Shown: positions 16,076-25,573, counted from the first letter of the stretch. The stretch: DNA of 41,602 nucleotides from an uncultured Coriobacteriaceae bacterium (GCA_902780305.1 CACZFB010000001.1:103315-144916), one strand, 5' to 3'. The notes: generated from the sequence alone by a model not told the origin. Program-made: numbers and translations.

Positions 16076-16984
16076 CTACTGCTCGGGCAATGCCGCCACG
16101 ATGGGGTTGTCGGCGCCCAGAATCTCGGCCATGTCAATGGGCTGCTCGGTGGGAACGGCCGCTTGGCGCACGCTTGCCGGTATGGACACGTCCGCGGGAC
16201 TCACTGTACCGTATCCGTCCACCAAGGCGCGCACGCCCACGTCTATGGTGAGGGTGGGAGTGCTCGCGCTGTGCTTGTAGGTAAACATGCTCTCGGCGCT
16301 CATGGAGCGGATGCGACAGTCCTCGCTAAAGTCCACCTCAACCTTGTCGCCCTTGAGCTCCTCCATAAGATCGTCCCAAGTCAGGGCACCCAAATCCGGG
16401 TCCTCCTCGATGAGCCGGTTCGCCACCTCGCAGACGTCGGTGGTAGGCACCGAGAGCTCATAGCACACCATGGGATCCTCGCTGGTGGACACGCGCGTGA
16501 GCTCTGAGCTCCTCAGCAGGTCGATGAGGACGAACAGGTCGATGGTCCCCGTCGTGTCGATCGTAACGCACTTCCAGTTGCCGGTCTTGCCGTCGCGCAC
16601 CGTCCCCAAATAGCACACGACGCACCCGTCAAGCTGTTCCACGTAGTAATCCGCCACGTAGTCGTCGACGTCCAGGGTGGAGAGGTCGGCCGTAACCCTG
16701 CCGCGAATGGTGTTGCCGGCCACCACGCCGTCGAGGCTGATGGGCATCGAGACGCGATACGTCCCCACCGATACGTTGAGCGTGACGTCTGCCGTCGCGT
16801 GCATGTTGTCGGTGTCACCAGCAGCAACGCAGCGCGCAAGGAGCGCCTCGGTGGTAACGGGTGCATTCTTCGACATGCAGCCGCCAAGGCCAAGCGTCAG
16901 GAATGCGGCGATGGTCGCATGTGCCATCCCCCCGAGCGCCTCTCTTCGGGACATCGACACGTTCGTTGTGGTCGTCTGGCTCAT
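16076..16984 (-). CDS. Tat-type lipoprotein of unknown function in the macAB-like operon
   Basis: A protein of 302 residues. A twin-arginine motif (MSRREALGG) is followed by a hydrophobic stretch and a lipobox, LGLGGC, giving a Cys-anchored extracytoplasmic protein. The body is beta-rich with alternating segments (YRVSMPISLDGVVAGNTIRG, GCVVCYLGTVRDG, DPMVCYELSVPT), reminiscent of lipoproteins that bind lipids or amphiphiles, but I cannot name a family. ATG 16984 is favoured over 16990 because GAGGT then lies 8 bases upstream. Its start is 10 bases after the permease stop, so it is the last gene of the adaptor-ATPase-permease operon. It may supply substrate to, or sense cargo of, that transporter (inference). 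Confidence 0.75.
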   Translation of the reverse strand: MSQTTTTNVSMSRREALGGMAHATIAAFLTLGLGGCMSKNAPVTTEALLARCVAAGDTDNMHATADVTLNVSVGTYRVSMPISLDGVVAGNTIRGRVTADLSTLDVDDYVADYYVEQLDGCVVCYLGTVRDGKTGNWKCVTIDTTGTIDLFVLIDLLRSSELTRVSTSEDPMVCYELSVPTTDVCEVANRLIEEDPDLGALTWDDLMEELKGDKVEVDFSEDCRIRSMSAESMFTYKHSASTPTLTIDVGVRALVDGYGTVSPADVSIPASVRQAAVPTEQPIDMAEILGADNPIVAALPEQ

Positions 16985-16994
16985 TCGCATTACC

Positions 16995-18191
16995 TCACAC
17001 TGCCCTCAGGGCGTCTATGGGCTTCATCTTGGCGGCCTTGTTGGCGGGATACAGGCCGAACACCAGACCGATGAACGACGAGAATCCCGCCGACAGCATC
17101 ATAACACCAGGCGAGAGTCTAAAAGACATATTTGGCACGGCCGAGCTCGCCAGGCTGAGCACGCCCCATGAGAGCAGCAAACCAACCGCACAACCCATCA
17201 GCGAGATCATGAGCGACTCCATGAGGAACTGCTGCAGGATGGTGGACCGCGTGGCCCCAATCGCCTTGCGAATGCCAATCTCGCGCGTGCGCTCGGTAAC
17301 CGAGACCAGCATGATGTTCATGATGCCGATGCCACCCACCAACAGCGAGATGCCCGCCACGCTGCCCATGAGCAGCGAGAGCGTTGCGGTAATGGTGTTT
17401 ATGGAGGTTAAGGCGTCGTCGATGTTGAGCAGATGGAATGCCTCCTCGTCACCGTCGAACCGCTCCAGCAGCTTGGCGCCCAGCTCGTTTTGCGCGTCCG
17501 CAAGGCTCTTGCCCGGAGCTGCCGAAATCGCGAACCGGTTGATGTGCTGCGCCTGGTTGAAAGAGCGAATCGCGCAATTCCATGGTATGTAGCAATTGTA
17601 GGATTGCGAGAAGTACAGAAGCTCCTCAACGGCATCGGACTTCTCCTCGGCGATGACGCCCACCACCACGAAATCGTAGCCCCCAAGGGTCACGTGGCCG
17701 CCGATTGCGTCCTGTGGGCGGGCCACCTTCATCACCTCGCGGGTGACGTCGGCGCTCACCACCACGACCTGGGTGTGGTTCTCCATGTCGGGTTCCTTAA
17801 TGAACCTGCCGCTGCCAATCTTTATAGCCTGTATCTCCTGATACATAGGCGCCACGCAGTATACCTGGGCGTCCTTCGTTATGTAGCCACTCTTAATGGG
17901 CAGCGAAAACTGCGATTCGGGCGACACGCTCCCAATGCTGCCGGTGTTCTCCATCGCGCTGAGGTCATCCATCGTGAGCGGATGCCCCTTGTCGTTGATG
18001 ATGAGGACTTCCACGGTGGGAGCGGCCAGGCGTGAAACCGCTCCGTTGATGGAGTCGCTCACGCTGCTTACCACCGACACCAGCACGGTAAGCGAGAAGA
18101 CGCCAATGATTATGCCCAGCATGGTAAGGAACGAGCGCATCTTGTTGCCGCGCACCGAGACCCATGCCATCTTGAGCGACTCGAGCAGCAT
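16995..18191 (-). CDS. MacB-type ABC transporter permease
   Basis: A protein of 398 residues. The N-terminal helix is in LESLKMAWVSVRGNKMRSFL then TMLGIIIGVFSLTVLV. A large outer domain of about 220 residues follows (QVVVVSADV, ITKDAQVYCVAPMYQEIQ). The three-helix FtsX-like core contains LLVGGIGIMNIMLVSVTERT and REIGIRKAIGATRSTILQQF, and the protein ends AKMKPIDALRAV. This is the typical MacB/LolCE permease layout without the fused ATPase. Such systems extrude peptides, antibiotics or lipoproteins using force transmitted across the membrane. The ATG shares a base with the ATPase stop (TGATG), indicating coupled translation. Confidence 0.9.
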   Translation of the reverse strand: MLLESLKMAWVSVRGNKMRSFLTMLGIIIGVFSLTVLVSVVSSVSDSINGAVSRLAAPTVEVLIINDKGHPLTMDDLSAMENTGSIGSVSPESQFSLPIKSGYITKDAQVYCVAPMYQEIQAIKIGSGRFIKEPDMENHTQVVVVSADVTREVMKVARPQDAIGGHVTLGGYDFVVVGVIAEEKSDAVEELLYFSQSYNCYIPWNCAIRSFNQAQHINRFAISAAPGKSLADAQNELGAKLLERFDGDEEAFHLLNIDDALTSINTITATLSLLMGSVAGISLLVGGIGIMNIMLVSVTERTREIGIRKAIGATRSTILQQFLMESLMISLMGCAVGLLLSWGVLSLASSAVPNMSFRLSPGVMMLSAGFSSFIGLVFGLYPANKAAKMKPIDALRAV

Positions 18192-18859
18192 CAGTCCACC
18201 TCCGTGACGTGACCATCCATAATGTTGATGCGACGCTGGGCCTGGCTCGCGATACCGGAGTCGTGGGTAATGAGCACGATGGTGTTGCCGGCCTCGTGCA
18301 GTTCGCGGAAAATGCCCATGATCTCCTCGCCCGTGTGCGAGTCCAGGTTGCCGGTGGGCTCGTCCGCCAAGAACAGCGTTGGTTCCACCGCGATGGCCCG
18401 CGCGATGGCCACGCGCTGCTGCTGTCCGCCCGAGAGCTCGTTGGGCTGGTGCTCCCTCCGCTCGTACAGCCCCACGCGCTCCAAGGACTGCGCCACGCGC
18501 TCCCTGCGCTCGCGAACGGGAACGCGCTGGTAGATGAGGGGCAGCTCCACGTTTTCCCACGCGCTCATGCGACCGATGAGGTTAAAGCTCTGAAAGATGA
18601 AGCCAATTTTCTTGTTGCGTATGCGCGCCAGCTGCGTTTGAGAATAGCTACGGATCTCCTGACCATCCAGGAAGTACTCCCCCTCCGTGGCCTCGTCCAG
18701 ACAGCCGATGATGTTCATGAGCGTGGACTTGCCCGAGCCAGACGGCCCGATGATACTCACGAACTCATGCTCCTGCACGTGCATGTTGGCATGGTCGAGC
18801 GCATAGAACTCGTTGTCGCCCATGCGGTATATCTTGCTCACATCCTTGAGGATGATCAT
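18191..18859 (-). CDS. MacB/LolD-type ABC transporter ATP-binding protein
   Basis: A protein of 222 residues. Walker A is GPSGSGKST at about 38-46, with the Q-loop in [20 protein letters not shown]. The signature is [14 protein letters not shown], Walker B is [12 protein letters not shown] and the switch His is in LITHDSG. The [16 protein letters not shown] text is typical of the MacB/LolD group. It should dimerise and drive the permease encoded immediately downstream. GAGAAGGG lies upstream of the start. The distance from the adaptor gene stop (18924) is 64 bases. Confidence 0.92.
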   Translation of the reverse strand: MIILKDVSKIYRMGDNEFYALDHANMHVQEHEFVSIIGPSGSGKSTLMNIIGCLDEATEGEYFLDGQEIRSYSQTQLARIRNKKIGFIFQSFNLIGRMSAWENVELPLIYQRVPVRERRERVAQSLERVGLYERREHQPNELSGGQQQRVAIARAIAVEPTLFLADEPTGNLDSHTGEEIMGIFRELHEAGNTIVLITHDSGIASQAQRRINIMDGHVTEVD

Positions 18860-18923
18860 GTTGGCAGCCCTTCTCGATCGCGATGGCGTCGTGCGGAACC
18901 GTTCCCGCCCATAGCGCGTCCCA

Positions 18924-20843
18924 CTAGGCCTTGGCCGCCGGGTCGTCCGACTTCGCGGGGATGTAGTACACCGTATCCCCCTGCTTGAGCCCGCTCTTCA
19001 CTTCCACCTGGCTCTCGCTCGAGAGACCCGTCTGCACGACCACCGGCGAGGCGAGCGTACCGTCTGCGTCCACCGACGTGAACACCACGGACTTGCCCTC
19101 CTGCTGCGAGATGGCCTCCAAGGGCACCAGCAGCACGTCCGTAGCCTCCTCGACCACCACGGTAACCTTGGCGCTCATGCCATAGCGCATGCGGTCATCC
19201 ACACCCAGCTCGATGCGCGTGGTGAACTTGGCCGCGTCACCCTCCTGTGCGACCTTGTCTGCGGAGTTGGCAATCTTGGAGATCGTGCCCTCAAACGTCT
19301 CGCCGGGCATGGCGTCTATGGTCACCTGGGCCTTTTGCCCTTCCTTGAGCTTGAGCACGTCGAGCTCGCTTACCTTGACATCCAAGAACATCTTTCCGGA
19401 CGGCGTGATGGACAGCGCCACGGCCTCCGTGTCGCTGTAGGACGATCCGGCCTTGCTCAGGCTGGACGTGCTGCCCGTCTCGCTGGTCGACACATCGCCG
19501 AAGTCGAAATCCGAGAAGGAGTCCGACGACAGGTCACCAAATGCCATGGCATCCAGGCTCGCCGTCCCCGCGTCCGTGACCACGGGCTGGGTCGCGCTAA
19601 ACGCCGCCTCGACCTTGAGCGTCTCGGCGATGCCGTCGTTGTCCAGGTCGAGCGCCTCGTGGCGCGTGGCCACGCTGCTGGGAACCGTCACGTCGATCTT
19701 GCTGCGGTCCAGGGCAAAGCCATAGCCCTCCTTCGCGGTGAGGTAGACGGTGCACACGTATTCGGTTTGCGGGGCGAACTGCTTGTCCTGGGGGGCCCAC
19801 GAGACGCTCGTAGCCGTGTAGGGCGCCTCCTCGGGGAAGACGACGGTGTCCTGGGGCACCTTGCCGGTTACGGGCGGCGTTATGGCGACCTTGATGGAAC
19901 CGGTTATGGACTGATGGGATGGCGCATCCTGCTGGGCATTGCCCGAAGCCGACCCTTCGCCCGTGGTTTGGCTCTCGGTCGATGGGGGTGCCGGCGCGTT
20001 GGCGCCTGCCCCACCGTTGTCCGGGGAATTCGCGCCCTCGTTGCCGGAGCCACCCTCGTCGCCTGCCGTGCCAACGTCGGGCTCGCCAGCGCCGTCGTCG
20101 GAGCTCGCCTCGACCTCGGCGGCCACCTGCAGCATGGACTCCGGCGCGGGTGCCAGACCCGCGTGCAGCACCATGCCGCTCGCCTTGGGGCCTACCATGG
20201 TAACCGCGGTGTTGGTGGTGCCGTACGCCGTAGCGTCACTGGCCGTCTGGTCGGTTGTCTGCGCGGAGGAATCGCTGGCACTCCCCTGCTCGCGCAAGGG
20301 AACCTTGCCGGTGCGCGTACCCTCCCACAGCGACAGGGTGCCCACCACGCCGTTCTCGTCGGACTCCAGGATACACGTCTCCTGCAGCCGCTCCATGCTG
20401 TCGCGGTCAATCTTGAGGTCGGCAATCTGCTCCTCAAGCACCTGCCGCTTGAGGTCGTTGTCGGAATCGTCATCGAGGTTGTCCAGCTGGTCCTGCAGGC
20501 TGTCTATGTTCTCCTCGATGGCGAGGCGCTTCTCTCGCACCGATGCGGCGGTAACGCGGGCGATGGGCGTTCCGATCTGTACGACGTCCCCCTCGTGGAC
20601 CAGCACCCGCTGCACCTCCAGGTCGGCGGGCACGAGCACGTTTACCTTCTTGTCCGAGGCGAGCGCGCCGGCACCGGTTACCACCTGCGAGACGCTTCCC
20701 GTCTCCACGGATTGCACGGCCACGTTGCTTGGCAGCTCCGGCTCCTTGCTGGCCGTCATCAGCCGCGAAAGGCCGAGGCCTATGAGCACAGAGACCAGTA
20801 TCGTGCCGCCAAGGATGAGCATCGTCTTCTTGTTGCCCGTCAT
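18924..20843 (-). CDS. Membrane fusion (adaptor) protein with inserted extracytoplasmic domain
   Basis: A protein of 639 residues, longer than the usual 350-450 of MacA-like adaptors. One N-terminal helix (TMLILGGTILVSVLIGLGLS) leads to a first lipoyl half (VPADLEVQRVLVHEGDVVQI, about 71-90) and a short coiled-coil hairpin (about 103-155). The second lipoyl half would follow (GMVLHAGLAP, about 223-232). Residues about 240-310 are a Gly/Asp/Ser/Pro-rich linker. Residues 311-420 form a beta-sandwich-like domain with ITPPVTGKVPQ, TATSVSWAPQ and YLTAKEGYGF, plus a D399-x-D401-x-D403-G calcium-loop-like motif. The beta-barrel and membrane-proximal domains follow (MFLDVKVSELDVLKLKEGQK, then LLVPLEAISQ). 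GAGAGGAC lies upstream of the ATG. It is first in the operon with the ATPase, permease and lipoprotein. Confidence 0.85.
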   Translation of the reverse strand: MTGNKKTMLILGGTILVSVLIGLGLSRLMTASKEPELPSNVAVQSVETGSVSQVVTGAGALASDKKVNVLVPADLEVQRVLVHEGDVVQIGTPIARVTAASVREKRLAIEENIDSLQDQLDNLDDDSDNDLKRQVLEEQIADLKIDRDSMERLQETCILESDENGVVGTLSLWEGTRTGKVPLREQGSASDSSAQTTDQTASDATAYGTTNTAVTMVGPKASGMVLHAGLAPAPESMLQVAAEVEASSDDGAGEPDVGTAGDEGGSGNEGANSPDNGGAGANAPAPPSTESQTTGEGSASGNAQQDAPSHQSITGSIKVAITPPVTGKVPQDTVVFPEEAPYTATSVSWAPQDKQFAPQTEYVCTVYLTAKEGYGFALDRSKIDVTVPSSVATRHEALDLDNDGIAETLKVEAAFSATQPVVTDAGTASLDAMAFGDLSSDSFSDFDFGDVSTSETGSTSSLSKAGSSYSDTEAVALSITPSGKMFLDVKVSELDVLKLKEGQKAQVTIDAMPGETFEGTISKIANSADKVAQEGDAAKFTTRIELGVDDRMRYGMSAKVTVVVEEATDVLLVPLEAISQQEGKSVVFTSVDADGTLASPVVVQTGLSSESQVEVKSGLKQGDTVYYIPAKSDDPAAKA

Positions 20844-20941
20844 GCGCGTGTCCTCTCGTTTGTATTGCTTTTTTGTATTCGTTTTGTTGCGTTTTGCAGC
20901 CAAAACACGCACTGTCCAGCAAGGGGCTCTATTGACAAGCC

Positions 20942-20947
20942 AGTATA
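20942..20947 (-). promoter_or_regulatory. Candidate -10 element for the adaptor-ABC operon
   Basis: The minus strand reads TATACT here, within the palindromic AGTATACT, about 100 bases before the adaptor start at 20843. No convincing -35 is seen. Confidence 0.25.
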
Positions 20948-20983
20948 CTATGCCGCGCCCGCTATGGTCGCCACGAATGTGTT

Positions 20984-21059
20984 GGCCAATCAAAGGGGGT
21001 AACCCCCATTGATTGCCCCAGGCGGCATATCAATTGGGGGTTACCCCCTTTGATCGGCC
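20984..21059. repeat. Long palindrome of the GGGGGTAACCCCC family
   Basis: The left arm starts GGCCAATCAAAGGGGGTAAC and the right arm ends with its near-exact complement. The arms are about 30 bp with a loop of about 16 bases. Each arm contains the self-complementary GGGGGTAACCCCC, so two small hairpins or one large one could form. It sits between divergent genes, so it is not simply a terminator. Confidence 0.85.
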
Positions 21060-21092
21060 GGTTGGCGTTCTCGCAATGTCGTGCGTTGGTAG

Positions 21093-21098
21093 TATACT
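21093..21098 (+). promoter_or_regulatory. Candidate -10 element for the amino-acid ABC operon
   Basis: TATACT lies 41 bases before the ATG at 21139. The nearest -35-like hexamer (TTCTCG at 21068) is weak and 19 bases away. Confidence 0.3.
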
Positions 21099-21138
21099 CA
21101 CCAGAGGAAGGCCCACCTCGAGCACGGGAGTTACCCTT

Positions 21139-22713
21139 ATGAGAGCACGAACATGGACGTTACGGCTCGTTGCCGTGGCATGCGCGGTGCTATGCGCACT
21201 CGTCCTGCTACCAGTCGTAGCCAGCGCAAGCCAAGAACCGGCGGCGAGCGGTCCCGAACCCGAATACCAGACGCTCGACGAGCTCACCGGCAAGCAATTT
21301 GCCTACGTAAACGGCAGCGTGTACAACCAATACGTGCAAAAGCGGGTGCAGGACACCGGCGAGTCGTTCTATGCGAGCCTCCCCGACTGCGTCGCGGCTG
21401 TGGAGGGCGGCAAGGCCGATGCGGCCGTACAGCTCTCGTACTGCTGTCAGGCCGTGGTCAACCGCAAGGGTGGCACGGTCGCCCTGCTTCCCGAGAACGT
21501 GGGCGAGGTGGAGGAGGCCTTCTTCTTCCCCAAGGGCGACCCGCTCATCCCCAAGTTCAACGAGGAGATACAGAAGCTCGAGAAGGACGGCACCATCGAC
21601 GAGCTCACCAAAAAGTGGGTTGGCACCGACGAGTCCGCCAAGACGCTACCCAACCAGGACTGGGACGCACCCAACGGAACGCTCAAGTTCGCCACGTCGG
21701 GCGTGCTCGACCCCTTCTCGTATGTGGGGGCCAACGGCGAGATCTTGGGATACGACGTGGACCTGGCACTACGCATCGCCAAAGATCTGGGGTATCACCT
21801 GGACATCTCCACCATTACCATGGACGCCATCTTCGCGTCGGTGCAAACGGGAAAGGTGGACTTTGGCGGCACGCTCACCAAAACGCCCGAGCGCGCCGAG
21901 ATGGTGGACTTCACCGAGAAGGTGATGCCCACCTACATCTCGGTAATCGTCAAGTCCAAGGATGGTGGCCAGACCAGCGGTGCGGCCAACTCCGCCACCA
22001 TGGGCAGGAGCTTCATCGACGACATAAAACAGTCCTTCATCAAGACCTTCGTGCAGGAGAACCGCTGGGAGCTCATACTCAGCGGACTGGGCGTCACCGC
22101 CATCATCAGTCTGTGCTCGGGTTCGCTGGGCACGCTATTGGGCTACGTGTTCGTAACCCTGCGTCGCAAAGGCAACAAGCTGGTGGGCAAGCTCATAGAC
22201 GGCTACCAGGCGATCATTGGTGGCGTGCCCATCGTGGTCGTGCTCATGGTGCTGTACTACGTGGTCTTTGGGTCCACCTCCATCCCCGGCGAGATCGTGG
22301 CCATATTGGCCTTCACGCTCTCGTTTGGCTCGACGGCAAGCACCACCATGTGGACCGCCATAAAGGGCATAGACATCGGTCAGGAGGAGAGCGGCCTCGC
22401 GCTTGGCTACGAGAAGCGGGCGGTGTTCCGAAAGATCGTGTTACCCCAGGCGGCGCAGCAGTTCCTGCCACAGCTCATCAGTCAGTTCGTGGGACTGGTA
22501 AAGGAGACGGCCGTGGTGGGCTACATCGCCGTCCAGGACCTCACGCGCGCCAGCGACCTTATTCGCGCGCGCACCATGGACGCGTTCTTCCCGCTCGTGT
22601 CGACGGCAATTATCTACTTCGTACTCTGCCGACTGATTGCCCACGCGCTCAACAGGCTCGCCGACCGCATTAACCCAACCAGCAAGCCTCGCAAGATCAG
22701 GGGGGTCAAGTAA
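21139..22713 (+). CDS. Amino-acid ABC transporter: binding-protein/permease fusion
   Basis: A protein of 524 residues. A signal sequence (about 1-31) is followed by a lobe II-like segment ([56 protein letters not shown]). A lobe I-like segment comes next ([57 protein letters not shown]). A HisM/GlnP-type permease domain then runs from about 310, with the EAA-like loop [20 protein letters not shown] at about 417-436. In ordinary polar amino-acid binding proteins lobe I comes first, so the order here is swapped. GGGAG lies 8 bases before the ATG. The stop overlaps the ATPase start (TAATG). It imports a polar amino acid or related compound; the ligand is not readable. Confidence 0.88.
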   Translation: MRARTWTLRLVAVACAVLCALVLLPVVASASQEPAASGPEPEYQTLDELTGKQFAYVNGSVYNQYVQKRVQDTGESFYASLPDCVAAVEGGKADAAVQLSYCCQAVVNRKGGTVALLPENVGEVEEAFFFPKGDPLIPKFNEEIQKLEKDGTIDELTKKWVGTDESAKTLPNQDWDAPNGTLKFATSGVLDPFSYVGANGEILGYDVDLALRIAKDLGYHLDISTITMDAIFASVQTGKVDFGGTLTKTPERAEMVDFTEKVMPTYISVIVKSKDGGQTSGAANSATMGRSFIDDIKQSFIKTFVQENRWELILSGLGVTAIISLCSGSLGTLLGYVFVTLRRKGNKLVGKLIDGYQAIIGGVPIVVVLMVLYYVVFGSTSIPGEIVAILAFTLSFGSTASTTMWTAIKGIDIGQEESGLALGYEKRAVFRKIVLPQAAQQFLPQLISQFVGLVKETAVVGYIAVQDLTRASDLIRARTMDAFFPLVSTAIIYFVLCRLIAHALNRLADRINPTSKPRKIRGVK

Positions 22714-23822
22714 TGAGCCTTATAGAGATCAGCCACCTCCGCAAGGAGTATCCCAACATCACCCCGCTCAAGGACGTAAACGCCACGGTCGACAAGGGCG
22801 AGGTTATCTCGATCATTGGTCCCTCGGGCACGGGCAAGTCTACTCTGCTGCGCTGTCTCAACCGTCTGGAGACCCCTACGAGCGGGCAGATCTTGGTTGA
22901 CGGCGTGGACATGTGCGACCCCGCCACCGACCTTGCCCTCATGCGGCGCAAGATGGGCATGGTGTTCCAAAACTACAACCTGTTTGGCCACAAGCTCGTT
23001 GCGGAAAACGTGATGATGGCCCCCATGGACCTGCTGGGAATGCCCAAGCAGGAGGCATGGGAGCAGGCGCTCAAGCTGCTGGACATGGTAGGCCTCAAGG
23101 ACAAGGCGCTCAGCTGGCCGCACGAGCTCTCGGGAGGACAGCGCCAGCGCGTGGCCATCGCCCGCGGCCTTGCCATGAACCCGCAGATCCTGCTCTTCGA
23201 CGAGCCCACCTCAGCACTCGACCCCACCATGGTGAGCGAGGTACTCTCGGTCATGACCGGTCTTGCGGAGCGCGGCCTCACCATGATGGTGGTTACCCAC
23301 GAGATGCGCTTTGCCCGCGACGCCTCTACCCGCGTGTTCTACATGGACCAGGGCGAGGTGTGGGAGGCCGGTCCCCCAGAGCAGATCTTCGAGCACCCCT
23401 CCCGTCCCGAAACGCACGATTTTATCTTCCGCGTGCGCTGTTGGCATTACGACATCTCCTCCACCAGCTTCGACCTGCCTGGCATGCTGGCCTCGCTCGA
23501 GCAATACTGCCTGCGCCAGTTTATGGGCGGACGCTCCGTAAACACCTGCGAGATGTTGGTTGAGGAGCTCGTGGCCAACCATCTGGTGCCCGTAGCTCGC
23601 ACGCGAGGTATGGACGATCCCCAGCTCCACCTCAACCTCTTTGCCGGCGAAGGCGGCGTAGACATCGCGTTGGAAATCGACTACCGATCCATGCTGCCAG
23701 ACGGCGATCCCCTTAACGACGGAAGCCAAGACCCCATCTCGGCCGCACTGGTTAAGGGACTGGTGGATAAAACCGTCACCGTCGAGCCGGGTGTCGTTCG
23801 CTACCACGTCAAACAGCGCTAG
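22713..23822 (+). CDS. Amino-acid ABC transporter ATP-binding protein with C-terminal extension
   Basis: A protein of 369 residues. Residues 1-240 are a canonical GlnQ/HisP-type ATPase: [55 protein letters not shown] and VVTHEM. The following 125 or so residues are not part of the usual domain. They begin after [19 protein letters not shown] and include [47 protein letters not shown] and [19 protein letters not shown]. The order of a helix with EEL..N, a beta pair and a late helix recalls a degenerate GHKL (HATPase) fold. It is coupled to the permease gene by a one-base overlap. Confidence 0.9.
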   Translation: MSLIEISHLRKEYPNITPLKDVNATVDKGEVISIIGPSGTGKSTLLRCLNRLETPTSGQILVDGVDMCDPATDLALMRRKMGMVFQNYNLFGHKLVAENVMMAPMDLLGMPKQEAWEQALKLLDMVGLKDKALSWPHELSGGQRQRVAIARGLAMNPQILLFDEPTSALDPTMVSEVLSVMTGLAERGLTMMVVTHEMRFARDASTRVFYMDQGEVWEAGPPEQIFEHPSRPETHDFIFRVRCWHYDISSTSFDLPGMLASLEQYCLRQFMGGRSVNTCEMLVEELVANHLVPVARTRGMDDPQLHLNLFAGEGGVDIALEIDYRSMLPDGDPLNDGSQDPISAALVKGLVDKTVTVEPGVVRYHVKQR

Positions 23823-23846
23823 TCGACAGCAAACGGGGGCAGACCG

Positions 23847-24617
23847 GTGAGAGAATTCGCAATACGTGGCGTGCGCCTGGGCGCGGGCGCACCCAAGACC
23901 ATCGTCTCGCTTATGGGGGGCAATGCCGATGAGCTGGTTGCGCAGGCACGGAAGGCCGCCCAAGGCGGGGCGGACCTCCTGGAGTGGCGCGTCGACCATC
24001 TGAGTGACCCCTCCCGTGCCGCGACCGTCGCGCGGGGGCTGCGCGACGTCTTGCCTCGCGTTCCGCTCGTGGCGACGGTGCGCACCGTCGCACAGGGCGG
24101 GTTTGCAGAGCTCTCTCGCGACGCCTATGCCAACGTATGCCGATCGCTCGTGCGATGCGCATGCACGAGCGTCCTGGATATTGAGTTCGACAAGGGCGAG
24201 CGAATCGTGCGCGAGCTCGTGGGCGAGGCTCACGCTCAGGGCAAGCACGCGATCGTCTCGTTTCACGACTTTGCAAGGACGCCGTCCACACCACGGATGG
24301 TCGAGCTTATGGAACGCATGGTGGCCCTCGGTGCCGACCTGCCCAAACTTGCTGTTATGGCGAAGAGCCAGACCGACTGCCTGCGCCTGATGGAAGCCTC
24401 CGCGCGCGTGCGAGACAATCTGGGCGTACCCACGGTGGCCATTGCCATGGGGCCGTACGGCACGCTGTCCCGCCTGGCGGGAGAGTCGTGCGGTAGCGCG
24501 CTCACGTTCTGCTCCCTGGACCAGGCTTCCGCCCCGGGTCAGGTGGAGCTGACTCAGGCGCGCGACATCCTTGCGTCTTTGCACGCGGTGCTTGGCAAGC
24601 AGGACACGACACGGTGA
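23847..24617 (+). CDS. aroD: 3-dehydroquinate dehydratase, type I
   Basis: A protein of 256 residues with a GTG start (GGGGGC upstream). It converts 3-dehydroquinate to 3-dehydroshikimate in the shikimate pathway, forming a Schiff base. Visible active-site residues are Glu46 in LLEWRVDHL, His140 in VSFHDF and the Schiff-base Lys167 in LPKLAVMAKS. The substrate-binding end LSRLAGES...ASAPGQVEL is also present. It follows the amino-acid ABC genes by 24 bases and overlaps the next gene (GTGA), so it probably belongs to the same transcript. No other shikimate genes are in the window. A catabolic use of quinate is possible but not shown. Confidence 0.92.
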   Translation: MREFAIRGVRLGAGAPKTIVSLMGGNADELVAQARKAAQGGADLLEWRVDHLSDPSRAATVARGLRDVLPRVPLVATVRTVAQGGFAELSRDAYANVCRSLVRCACTSVLDIEFDKGERIVRELVGEAHAQGKHAIVSFHDFARTPSTPRMVELMERMVALGADLPKLAVMAKSQTDCLRLMEASARVRDNLGVPTVAIAMGPYGTLSRLAGESCGSALTFCSLDQASAPGQVELTQARDILASLHAVLGKQDTTR

Positions 24618-25573
24618 AAAGCGCGTACGAGGGAGAGCCGACCGGAGTCGGTCGGATGGCCATTGGGGTGGCATCCACGCTGCTCGGCGCCATTTCCTGG
24701 GGGTTCTCGGGGACGTGCGTGCAGTTCCTCTTTGCCACCACGCAGATGGACGCCCTGTTGCTCACCACCATTCGCCAGTTTGGCGCGGGGCTGGTGTTTT
24801 TGGCCGTACTGCTCCTGCAAAGGCGAACGCTCCTGCGCGCGATGCTCGCAGACCGCCAGACGCTGCGCAGGCTTGCGATCTTCGGATCGTTTGGCCTGTT
24901 TCTTAACTCCACGCTCTATGCGCTCACCATAGCGCACACCAATGCCGGCACGGCCACCGTCCTGCAGAGCCTGAACATTATTATGGTGCTGGCCGTCTCG
25001 TGCGTCGTGGGCAGGCGTCTGCCGCGACGGCTCGAGACGGCCGCACTGGCATGCGCCCTTGCGGCCACGTTCCTCATCGCCACGCATGGCAATCCCGTGC
25101 AGTTGCAGCTCCCGCTACCGGGCCTGCTGCTCGGCCTGGCAACCGCCGCGGCAGCCACGTTCTACACCATGTATCCCAAGCCCCTGTTCGAGCGTTGGGG
25201 CAGCTTTGCCGTAACGGGCCTGGGCATGCTGGTGGGCGGCCTGTGCGGTCTCGTTACGTGCATGGCAAGCGGCACCGTGGCACATGGGCTTCCCGCCGTC
25301 GACGCCACGGGCGTCGTCGTGCTTGCGGTTGCGGTGCTGGTGGGAACGTTTGGCGCCTATGGGCTGTTCCTGCACGGCATCTCCATCGTGGGCCCGGTGG
25401 CGGGCAACATGCTGGGCGCCGCAGAGCCGGTGAGCGCCACGGTAATATCGGCGCTTTGGCTCGCCACGCCCTTCGCCTGGGCAGACTGGGCCGGCCTCGG
25501 CCTCATGGTCGCCACAATCCTGCTCATCGGCCGAGGGGCCGGGGAGCCAATCGAAGGGGGTAACCCCCATTGA
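24614..25573 (+). CDS. DMT-superfamily (EamA) transporter
   Basis: A protein of about 319 residues with ten predicted membrane helices in two EamA repeats. The first runs from LLGAISWGFSGTCVQFLFAT to LIATHG. The second runs from LLLGLATAAAATFYTMYPKP to MVATILLIGRG. The conserved E-P near the start of the last helix pair (LGAAEPVSATVISALWL) is present. Members export amino acids or other metabolites. The GTG start at 24614 overlaps the aroD stop (GTGA); ATG 24656 with GGAG 8 bases upstream is an alternative start. The last residues (PIEGGNPH) are encoded by an intergenic-type palindrome at 25547-25576, so the original C-terminus appears to have been replaced or extended. Confidence 0.85.
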   Translation: MKSAYEGEPTGVGRMAIGVASTLLGAISWGFSGTCVQFLFATTQMDALLLTTIRQFGAGLVFLAVLLLQRRTLLRAMLADRQTLRRLAIFGSFGLFLNSTLYALTIAHTNAGTATVLQSLNIIMVLAVSCVVGRRLPRRLETAALACALAATFLIATHGNPVQLQLPLPGLLLGLATAAAATFYTMYPKPLFERWGSFAVTGLGMLVGGLCGLVTCMASGTVAHGLPAVDATGVVVLAVAVLVGTFGAYGLFLHGISIVGPVAGNMLGAAEPVSATVISALWLATPFAWADWAGLGLMVATILLIGRGAGEPIEGGNPH

